Below, in pieces: positions 8,077-14,034 of a DNA stretch of 14,034 nucleotides (the stretch's first letter is position 1; every line of letters begins with the position of its first letter). This DNA comes from Bacillus sp. JCM 19058 (GTDB lineage Bacteria > Bacillota > Bacilli > Bacillales_H > Bacillaceae_D). The position numbers were made by a program, and so were the translations under genes. The notes beneath the pieces were generated by a model. It was not told the DNA's origin. It made no database searches and worked only from the letters and a program-made list of their open reading frames with translations. The stretch is taken from positions 1 to 14,034 of the forward strand of contig BAXO01000121.1 in assembly GCA_001310555.1 (NCBI GenBank). Reading direction: 5' to 3'.

Positions 8077-9275
8077 TTGAATATTGGTATAGACAAAATA
8101 GGATTTTATGCACCACATGTATTTGTAGATTTGAATAAACTAGCAATTGCTAGAGATGTTGAACCCGCAAAGTATACTATTGGCATTGGACAAGAAAAAA
8201 TGGCAATCGCGCCGATTACACAGGATGCAGTCTCGCTCGCAGCGAACGCCGCTTTAAATATATTGGACGACACAGATAAGGAACACATTGACTTTGTCAT
8301 TTTTGGTACCGAATCCGGTATTGATCATTCAAAATCAGCTGGGATATATATCATGATTTATTAGGGCTGAATCCAAAAGCGAGAACAATTGAAGTTAAGC
8401 AAGCGTGTTATGGTGCTACATCCGGAATTCAAATGGCGAGAGGGCATATTGCTTTGCATCCAGAAAGCAAAGTTCTTGTTTTAGGTTCGGATATTGCAAG
8501 GTATGGCTTGAATTCTGATGGAGAAGCAACCCAGGGTGCCGGTGCCGTTGCAATGGTTATCAGTGCAAATCCTCATATTCTAGCTTTAGAAGATAAAAGT
8601 GCCTATTTAACTGCTAATGTTATGGACTTTTGGCGCCCTGTCTATTTAGATACTGGGATAGTAAATGGAAAGCTTTCTATTGAAAAGTACATTTCTTTCT
8701 TCAAGAGCGTGTGGGAGGATTATAAAACGCAATCAGGCTACAGCATAGAGGATTTTACAGCTATTTGTTTCCATCTTCCTTACACGAAAATGGGTCAAAA
8801 AGCTTTACGTTCAGTATATGATCAAGCATCAGAAGGAGCTAAGGAAAGATTAATAACGAATTTAGAAGCTAGTAGTATTTACACTAATCAAGTTGGTAAT
8901 ATTTATACGGGTTCATTATACTTAAGCCTTATATCTTTACTGGAGCAACAAGAAGAGTTACCGGATGGTGCAAAAATTGGCATGTTTAGTTATGGATCGG
9001 GTGCTGTTGGAGAATTTTTTACTGGAATACTCCAGCCTGGCTATCGAAACTATCTAAACACAAACTATCACAAAGAAGTACTTGCTTCTCGAACAGAATT
9101 ATCAGTGGAAGACTACGAATTAGTTTTTGAAGACACCTTAGCGACAAACGGCTCTACTGTAGAGCTTGATATTCAAGCAGATCCTGCCGAAATAACCTTA
9201 TCAGGAATAAGTGACCATATTCGACATTATGTTCACAAAGATAAAAAACAAGTATTTAAAAACGATATTTATTAA
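8077..9275 (+). CDS. mvaS: Hydroxymethylglutaryl-CoA synthase (one frameshift)
   Basis: Condenses acetyl-CoA with acetoacetyl-CoA to HMG-CoA. The start is TTG 8077 with a strong AGAAGGGGA ribosome site (8061-8069), which gives the standard N-terminus NIGIDKIGFYAP. All three catalytic residues are present: Glu in GTESGIDHSKSAG (E79), the acyl-accepting Cys in IEVKQACYGATSG (C111) and His in CFHLPYTKMGQKAL (about H233), at the positions known from staphylococcal MvaS. SYGSGAVGEFF near the C-terminal third is also typical. One base is missing in the ATATAT tract near 8345-8352; with it restored the protein is 399 residues. The mvaA start lies 28 bases after the stop. The acetoacetyl-CoA it needs has no thiolase source in view. 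Confidence 0.94.
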
Positions 9276-9303
9276 ATAGTGATACACAAAAGGATGATTT
9301 TGT

Positions 9304-10598
9304 ATGAATTCTTCTAGAATTCCAGGCTTCTATAATATGACAGTGGACGAACGAAGAAAGTTGCTTTCTGAACAGGCTGGTTTTACAGAAGAGGAAGTAG
9401 CACATCTTTTATCAACAAACCCTTTATCTCTTAATACAGCAGATAATATGATAGAAAATGTGATAGGGACCTATCAATTGCCACTTGGAGTAGGATTAAA
9501 TTTTCTTATAAACGGGAAAGAGTACGCTGTGCCTATGGCTATTGAAGAACCTTCTGTTGTGGCGTCCGCTAGTAATGCAGCAAAGATTGTCCGTAATGCA
9601 GGCGGATTTACAGCGGAAGCTACAGACAGAATTATGATTGGTCAGATTCAAGTGGTTGGCTGTCCCGATTTAGTTTTATACAAAAATGCACTTTTAAAAG
9701 AGAAAGACATGCTTCTGGAGAGGGCTAATGCAGCTATCCAAGTATTGTCGCCAGAGGTGGCGGAGCACAGGATTTAGAAGTACGCATATTAAATGATGAC
9801 TCAGGTTCAAAATATGGTCAGTTACTCGTATTACATTTATATATAAATACATGTGATGCAATGGGCGCCAACATAATAAATACAATGGTTGAGGCACTTG
9901 CTCCGTTAGTAGAAGATTTAACAAAAGGAAAAGTGTACTTACGCATTCTATCTAATTTGGCGGACAGATGTATGGCACGTTCTAAATGTGTGATACCGAC
10001 CGAATTACTTGTGACAGGTGATTATTCTGGTGAAGCAGTACGTGATGGGGTAGTTCATGCATATGAGTTTGCAGCATCTGATCCATATCGTGCAGCTACA
10101 CACAATAAGGGGATCATGAACGGCATCGACCCAATTGTCATTGCTACGGGTAATGATTGGCGTGCAGTCGAAGCAGGAGCACATGCTTACGCAGCACGAT
10201 TTGGTAGATACAGTTCCATGACAGAATGGCATGTAGACGTAGCGGGTAACCTAGTTGGTGAAATTGAGTTACCTATGTCTGTTGGAACTGTTGGTGGTTC
10301 GATTCGCGTACACTCAATCTCACAACTTGCACACAAGTTGTTGGGTATAGAGTCTGCCCAAGAGTTAGCACAGGTTATTGTATCAGTAGGTCTAGCACAA
10401 AACCTAGGCGGTTTAAAAGCTTTAGTTACCGATGGTATTCAAAAAGGCCATATGGCTTTACATTCTCGTTCTGTCGCTATGGCTGCAGGGGCTAAAGGAG
10501 AGCTGGTTGATATTATTGCAGAACAATTAATTAATGAAAAAGAAATCCGTGTGGGGAAAGCTAAAGAATTGGTGGAAAAGAGTAAAAGACGAGTATAG
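9304..10598 (+). CDS. mvaA: Hydroxymethylglutaryl-CoA reductase, class II (one frameshift)
   Basis: Reduces HMG-CoA to mevalonate with two NAD(P)H. ATG 9304 behind AAAGGATG (9288-9295). Family motifs occur in order: ENVIGTYQLPLGVGL with the catalytic Glu, EEPSVVASASNAAKI, RGGGAQDLEVR, DAMGANIINTMVE, then ATHNKGIMNGIDP with the catalytic Lys and Asp, followed by VIATGNDWRAVEAGAHAYA, and KGHMALHSR with the C-terminal His. A C missing at 9738-9739 splits the gene; restoring it gives PSIVARGGGAQDLE and 431 residues, full length for class II enzymes. Cofactor preference cannot be read. It is the committed step of the pathway and lies directly after mvaS. Confidence 0.95.
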
Positions 10599-11117
10599 AG
10601 AAGCAACAACTTCTGAACAATTAGCTATTGGTATAGCTCAAAGTAAATTGATTTATTTGGAGAGCTGCTTGCGGTTGTATACGGACAACTAGCCATAGCT
10701 ATACCCTTTCCAATGGTCTTTAAGACCACTAAAATTTCCTTAGCTTTGTTAAAAACGGGGTAACAGTTCTTGAAATATGCTTAACGTTGTAAATCCGCAT
10801 TTTCCTGACGCTACCCCTAGTAGAACTCAACAAAAGATATGAAGAGATTATCCATTCAGATCGTCTGGAAGAAATTAAAACGAATCAGCTATCCATGCTA
10901 ATGACGTATATGGAAGGCCACTTCTCCATTCCAATGGTACGTAATGAGGAATGGGAGAGCGAAAATAAAAAAGTGATCGCGTTATACTACTGATCAAGCT
11001 ATCACAAGCGAGTATATCAATTTCACAAACTCTAATAAAACAGCAGTTCCTAGACTAAGTGGATTAACTGAAAATTCAAATTAATATACATTAATAATTA
11101 GTTAGGAGTAGATGTAT
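10599..11117. other. Long gap between mvaA and the KASIII gene, with ORF remnants
   Basis: About 520 bases without an intact gene. Directly after mvaA, in another frame up to 10692, is a protein-like stretch DEYREATTSEQLAIGIAQSK. A second fragment at 10793-10993 is listed separately. Between them, GGTATAGCT (10630-10638) and AGCTATACC (10697-10705) form a 9-bp inverted repeat 58 bases apart, and TGGTCTT/AAGACCA forms a small palindrome near 10712-10726; neither has a T run. The gap may mark a rearrangement junction between mvaA and the KASIII gene. Confidence 0.35.
10793..10993 (+). pseudogene. Unidentified protein fragment between mvaA and the KASIII gene
   Basis: A 66-codon open stretch without a start codon and ribosome site. 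It contains VELNKRYEEIIHSDRLEEIK, then SMLMTYMEGHFSIPMV and NEEWESENKKVIALY before TGA. The dense charged helix and the aromatic-proline turn look like real protein rather than random translation, so it is probably the displaced C-terminal part of a gene. I do not recognise the family. Confidence 0.35.
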
Positions 11118-12093
11118 ATGTATGCAAAAATAACAGCATTAGGTTCTTACGTACCACCAAAAAAATTAACCAATCATGATCTGACTAAAATAGTAGACAC
11201 TAGTGTTGACTGGATAATTCAAAGAACTGGTATAGAAGAAAGAAGAATTGTTGATGATGAAACATTTACAACCGATTTATGTGAGAAAGCAGCCTTAGAT
11301 CTTTCTAGTAAATACAAAAAAAAGATTTACACGATGTGGATATGATTATAGTTACAACAACTACCCCAGATTATAGTTTTCCAAGTGTTTCTAGCCAGTT
11401 ACAAAAAAAAGACTAGGTATATCAAATAAAGCTGGTGCTGTAGATCTAAATGCAACATGTGCAGGTTACACTTATGGATTAATTTTAGCAAACGGATTGA
11501 TATGTTCTGAACAGAATAAAAAGGTATTAGTAATTGCTGGAGATACATTAAGTAAAGTTACTGATTATGAGGATCGTACTACATGTATATTGTTTGGTGA
11601 TGGAGCTGGAGCAACACTACTAGAAGCAAATGATTTTGAGTCAAGCTTTATAGCAACAAATATGGGATCTAATGGAGAAGGAGGGAAATTTCTTTATAGA
11701 AAAAAATTTAAAAAAATAATCTGAATGAAATAGATATTAATAGTGAGTATATGGTTCAAAACGGTAGGGAAGTTTATAAATGGGTCGTATCATCTATTCC
11801 AAAAGAGATGAATTTGTTAGCTCAAAAAGCAAAAACTAATTTGGTGAAAATTGATTGGTTTATACCCCATAGTGCAAATTTAAAAATGATTGAATCATTA
11901 TGTGAAAAAAAAGCGAGTTTCCTATTGAAAGAACATTAACAAGCTTAGTTAAGTATGGAACACGACTTCTGCTACTATTCCCATAGCATTAGAAGAGGGT
12001 ATTAGAAAAAGAACAATTAAGAAAGGTGATAGTGTAATGCTTTATGGATTCGGGGGTGGACTAGTTCATTCTGGTGTTGTAATCAAATGGTAA
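11118..12093 (+). CDS. Beta-ketoacyl synthase III homologue, candidate acetoacetyl-CoA synthase (five frameshifts)
   Basis: Thiolase-fold enzyme of the FabH/KASIII family. Start ATG 11118, nine bases after TTAGGAG (11102-11108); an ATG at 11112 is too close. Five one-A deletions break the frame: A8 at 11316-11323, A8 at 11403-11410, the A runs near 11700-11718, A8 near 11904-11912, and AAA to AA near 11958. Repair gives 326 residues with a complete Cys-His-Asn triad: C115 in DLNATCAGYTYGL, H252 in FIPHSANLKMI and N283 in KYGNTTSATIP. DWIIQRTGIEERR and the final YGFGGGLVHSGVVIKW are also family-typical. PHSAN replaces the PHQAN of housekeeping FabH. Position after mvaA, with no thiolase in view, suggests it makes acetoacetyl-CoA from acetyl- and malonyl-CoA as NphT7 does. 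An ordinary fatty-acid or acyl-transfer role remains possible. Confidence 0.85.
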
Positions 12094-12098
12094 TAAGT

Positions 12099-12136
12099 AA
12101 ACTAACTTAACCGGAAAGTTACGGTTAAGTTAGTTT
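12099..12136 (+). terminator. Strong intrinsic terminator closing the cluster
   Basis: A perfect 15-bp stem (12099-12113 with 12122-12136) around loop GAAAGTTA, starting six bases after the KASIII stop and followed by TTT. It marks the end of the isoprenoid transcript. Confidence 0.92.
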
Positions 12137-12220
12137 TAAGATTTAAAAAGCAGTTAAACTGTATTTTGATTCTGCAACTATGTTCTCCGAGACAAATATA
12201 ACCCCATATAAATTAAATAA

Positions 12221-12412
12221 ATTCTCATTCTCGATATTAATAAGATTTACTTTAACAATGATGTGTTTGTCTTATTGAAAAATCAGAAAATTGGCGCAGA
12301 GTTTCTTTCTATGCAATCTGTGGGAATGGCGTTTTTGTCAGGAGCTATTATTGGAATATTGTTCATCAAATTAAGGTTGGCGATAAAAGGGAGTATGTGG
12401 GGTAAGAGTTAA
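12221..12412 (+). pseudogene. Small membrane-protein fragment, family not recognised
   Basis: Open for 63 codons, with no ATG near the left end; a GTG at 12263 would give 49 residues but has no ribosome site. It reads KNQKIGAEFLSMQSVGMAF, then a hydrophobic glycine-rich helix (LSGAIIGILFIKL) and a basic tail ending SMWGKS. One membrane segment is likely. It ends just before a hairpin shared with a convergent fragment, which supports it being the true 3' end of a gene whose 5' part is lost. Confidence 0.35.
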
Positions 12413-12427
12413 GAAAAAAAATTATAA

Positions 12428-12477
12428 AACCTAAAGAAAACAGCCTTTGTTCAATCTATGGCTGGTTTCTTTAGGTT
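12428..12477 (-). terminator. Bidirectional-type terminator between convergent fragments
   Basis: Two 18-base arms (12428-12445 and 12460-12477) pair with one mismatch around a 14-base loop. Read on the minus strand the stem is followed by TTATAATTTTTTTTC, a strong U tail, and it overlaps the stop of the minus-strand fragment. The plus-strand fragment ends 16 bases before it, so it may serve both. Confidence 0.75.
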
Positions 12478-12635
12478 GTTAAAAGAATTTTCTCTTCCCT
12501 CTAAGTTTTTTAACAGCTTCAAAAAATAGATTTTTGGTGTTCTCTTTCTAGTTTCAGTTAATTCCTCATATATTCTATTAAATTGGTTGTTTAATTTTGG
12601 TTTAAACCTCTTAATGAATAAAGGAGGTTTTTCAT
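12451..12635 (-). pseudogene. Minus-strand gene remnant ending at the terminator, family not recognised
   Basis: On the minus strand an open frame runs into the 5' end of the glutaredoxin-like gene and stops with TGA at 12451. It contains NRIYEELTETRKRTPKIYF, then LKLLKNLEGRE and ends LKKPAID. The lysine- and arginine-rich helices look coding, and the stop lies inside a terminator hairpin with a correct U tail for this strand. There is no start codon or ribosome site, so the 5' part was lost, perhaps when the glutaredoxin gene arrived. Function unknown. Confidence 0.4.
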
Positions 12636-13085
12636 ATGGAAATTGAGATTTTTACAAAGCAAGGTTGCCCGCCGTGTAAATTTTTAAAGATTTGATTGAA
12701 TAAACAGGGTGTTATTTATGTAGAAAAGCCTATCGAATTAGAGACATATAAAAATGAATTTATAACTCTTCAAGGAAGTGGTTATCCCTTTATCACAATA
12801 AAAGAAGTAAAAGGCTTAAAAACGTATCTAGGCAATAAAACTATCCCTCTGACCAAAACTGATTTTAGACTCTTGACATTAGTTGTCGAGGGTCTATTTA
12901 GATACTACAAAGAAATAGCCTTTACCTGTCCGCATGTAATATCTGTTCAAAGCTCTAAGATACTACAATCATTGCATTCATTGAATATAAGAAAAGCCAA
13001 GTCTCCTTTACGTAGAGAAATTTGGCTTTTTTGTTCCAATATTGTCTCACCGTATATTTCCGTTAAAATGTTGGCTGTAGCCTAA
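12636..13085 (+). pseudogene. Glutaredoxin/NrdH-like thiol protein interrupted by in-frame TGA
   Basis: ATG 12636 has a strong AAAGGAGG site (12620-12627). The start reads EIEIFTKQGCPPCKFLK with a CPPC redox motif, then TGA at 12693-12695, and the same frame continues NKQGVIYVEKPIELETY and GSGYPFITIKEVKG, the GxSGxPxIxI pattern of the glutaredoxin fold. A single TGG to TGA change in the helix after CxxC explains the break (glutaredoxins and NrdH often have an aromatic residue there). The frame stays open to 13085, but a terminator lies inside it at 12992-13032, so the real protein of about 75-100 residues must end earlier, probably after another indel. The family's role is reduction of ribonucleotide reductase or other disulfides. 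Confidence 0.65.
12992..13032 (+). terminator. Intrinsic terminator after the glutaredoxin-like gene
   Basis: AAAAGCCAA (12992-13000) pairs with TTGGCTTTT (13022-13030), with an inner TCTC/GAGA pairing and a TTTTTT tail. It lies inside the nominal open frame, which argues that the frame there is not translated. Confidence 0.8.
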
Positions 13086-13145
13086 AAGATATACAACTTA
13101 AAAACTACTAAGACGTAACAATAATTAGATATCAGAAAGATACCA

Positions 13146-13460
13146 GTGGAACAAATCCAGGACATGAAGTGGTCACTGCGTCGATTCTGTTCCGAACGAG
13201 ATTATATTCTTTTCCTTTTAGGCATTAATACGGGGTTGCGGGTTGGCGATCTACTTCGCTTAAAAGTTCAAGACGTGCAAGGAAAAACAAGGTCACGATC
13301 CGAGAAGGAAAAACAAGAAAGCCACGAACCATCTATTATCGAATGTCTATGACGATCTGCCATGTATTTAAAAACGCTGTCATGGGATAAATTCGATATC
13401 AAAAGTCCAAGCATATCGTCAACTTACGAAAGCAGGAAAAATGGCCGACATTATGGAAGG
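13146..13460 (+). pseudogene. Decayed tyrosine recombinase (phage-type integrase) fragment
   Basis: GTG 13146 opens EQIQDMKWSLRRFCSERDYI, then LFLLGINTGLRVGDLLRLKV, which carries the first catalytic arginine of tyrosine recombinases in its TGLR box. After one missing A (near 13285) another frame continues KVTIREGKTRKPRTIY, and after further indels SNVYDDLAMYLKTLSWDKF and KVQAYRQLTKAGKMADIM, all typical of short Bacillales integrases. The sequence stops there, before the HxxR box and the catalytic tyrosine, and a terminator follows immediately. It is therefore 3'-truncated and inactive even if the frameshifts are sequencing errors. It marks a site of past mobile-element activity. Confidence 0.8.
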
Positions 13461-13465
13461 GATTT

Positions 13466-13507
13466 AAAAGGACGAATTTCCTATCCAAAGGGAATTCGTC
13501 CTTTTTT
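13466..13507 (+). terminator. Strong intrinsic terminator after the integrase remnant
   Basis: AAAAGGACGAAT plus TCC (13466-13481, one bulged T) pairs with GGA plus ATTCGTCCTTTT, ending in a T6 tract. Loop TATCCAAAG. Confidence 0.88.
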
Positions 13508-13576
13508 GTGTCAGATTTTGCTTAGCGTATGTTTTCCGCGTTTCGCTACCGGGACCCCATAAACAGCATATTTTAA

Positions 13577-13843
13577 ATGCCAAAAACGCCCATTTTCCAT
13601 TTTATGGTTAAATTGCCCCTCAGTGGCCAGTTGCTGGTTCTACCCCAAATAGGGCGTCTAGTCATGGATGCTCTCCAACACGAGTTAGTGGTATATGTGG
13701 AGTATTGGGAAGATGGATATATTTTTAAGATTGTGGGTGAGGTATACAGGGTAGATGAAACTGAGAATAAAATCAGCTTGAAGGTTTTAGGTGAATATGA
13801 ACATATTGATATTGACCGTTTGAAACGAGTTGAACGATTATAA
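13577..13843 (+). CDS. YolD-like protein, probably N-terminally altered
   Basis: An 88-residue frame whose C-terminal 60 residues read DALQHELVVYVEYWEDGYI, then IVGEVYRVDETENKISLKVL and EYEHIDIDRLKRVERL. This is the YolD-like domain pattern: an acidic W-x-x-G turn, a KI-x-L strand and an IDxDxI close. YolD proteins often pair with Y-family DNA polymerase UvrX genes in Bacillus and its phages; no such gene is in view. The first 28 residues do not match the family's usual N-terminal helix, and no ribosome site precedes either ATG 13577 or ATG 13664, so the 5' part may be replaced or frameshifted. Confidence 0.6.
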   Translation: MPKTPIFHFMVKLPLSGQLLVLPQIGRLVMDALQHELVVYVEYWEDGYIFKIVGEVYRVDETENKISLKVLGEYEHIDIDRLKRVERL

Positions 13844-13881
13844 GGAAATTCTAATCTAGCCCGTTCGGAAAAAAAAGGAAT

Positions 13882-13911
13882 TTGACCATAACCGAGAGTT
13901 TGACGTATAAT
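13882..13911 (+). promoter_or_regulatory. Good sigma-A promoter match with no gene downstream
   Basis: TTGACC (13882-13887), an 18-base spacer and TATAAT (13906-13911). The start point would fall near 13918, just before a hairpin at 13939-13971. No plus-strand gene follows in the window, so it may be a relic or drive a short transcript. Confidence 0.4.
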
Positions 13912-13938
13912 ATAGTTAGAACTTGGCATATAGTAAAA

Positions 13939-13971
13939 ATGACTGCCCATGCTGTGAACATGGACAGTCAT
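13939..13971 (-). terminator. Terminator hairpin for a minus-strand gene entering from the right
   Basis: ATGACTG (13939-13945) pairs with CAGTCAT (13965-13971), and after one mismatch CCATG pairs with CATGG around loop CTGTGAA. Read on the minus strand the stem is followed by TTTTTACTATA, so it would end leftward transcription. Confidence 0.65.
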
Positions 13972-14034
13972 CCAAATAGACCAGCTTCTAGCAAGCGGTC
14001 GCAATTATCACCAACCACCCTACTTCAGCTTTGG
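13968..14034 (-). CDS. Partial 3' end of a minus-strand gene
   Basis: On the minus strand a short frame ends VVGDNCDRLLEAGLFG followed by TGA (13968-13970), with the stop inside a terminator stem of matching direction. Only about 19 codons are visible before another in-frame stop, and the rest lies outside the window. No family can be assigned. The terminator is the main support. Confidence 0.3.

Noticed and set aside
10630..10705. GGTATAGCT/AGCTATACC inverted repeat as insertion-sequence ends
   Set aside because: Only 9 bp long, 58 bases apart and with no transposase between or target duplication.
2410..12093. Programmed frameshifting as explanation for the split genes
   Set aside because: Breaks occur in every gene, in both directions and in unrelated contexts including CC and GG doublets, without consistent slippery heptamers; sequence indels explain them better.
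12693..12695. Selenocysteine TGA in the glutaredoxin-like gene
   Set aside because: The redox cysteines CPPC are upstream and intact; the TGA falls at a helix position where an aromatic residue is usual, so a point mutation or error is simpler.
13573..14004. A 143-codon open frame on the minus strand
   Set aside because: It overlaps the YolD-like gene, a good promoter match and a terminator hairpin, has low-complexity Tyr/Ser-rich content and no family motif. Treated as a shadow.
1..14034. CRISPR arrays, tRNA, rRNA or riboswitches
   Set aside because: No regularly spaced repeats, cloverleaf-like segments or conserved ribosomal or riboswitch sequence patterns were seen on either strand.

Overview
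The window comes from a low-G+C Gram-positive bacterium, most likely a member of the Bacillales. The gene families (bacterial IspA, a TlyA-like S4 remnant, a tripartite tricarboxylate TctA permease, a YolD-like protein), the AGGAGG-type ribosome-binding sites, the use of TTG starts and the U-tailed hairpin terminators all fit. It carries a nearly complete mevalonate pathway, which is unexpected because most Bacillaceae make isoprenoids by the MEP route.

Layout. Bases 1-2150 hold a transport locus: a decayed unidentified gene, a small two-helix membrane protein, and a TctA permease ending in a hairpin. Bases 2429-12136 hold nine same-strand genes: ispA (farnesyl diphosphate synthase), a short tlyA-like remnant, mvaD, mvaK2, a class I terpene synthase, mvaK1, mvaS, mvaA, and a ketoacyl-synthase-III (KASIII) gene closed by a perfect 15-bp terminator. 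From 12137 to the end the DNA is fragmentary: two convergent ORF remnants sharing a terminator, a glutaredoxin-like gene with an in-frame TGA, a decayed tyrosine recombinase, a YolD-like fragment, and the 3' tip of a minus-strand gene.

How the genes fit together. The KASIII may condense acetyl-CoA with malonyl-CoA to acetoacetyl-CoA (the NphT7 reaction), since no thiolase is visible. MvaS makes HMG-CoA and MvaA makes mevalonate. MvaK1, MvaK2 and MvaD yield isopentenyl diphosphate, IspA makes farnesyl diphosphate, and the terpene synthase would cyclise it. The block reads as a self-supplied terpene biosynthetic cluster. Only an isopentenyl diphosphate isomerase is not seen.

Caveat. Every large gene is broken by single-base frameshifts as given. 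Nearly all sit in runs of A, T, C or G, and correcting them by one base each restores full-length proteins with intact active sites (lengths of 451, 294, 325, 379, 309, 299, 399, 431 and 326 codons). Sequencing or assembly indels are therefore the likelier explanation than decay of the cluster. The fragments at both edges look genuinely decayed.
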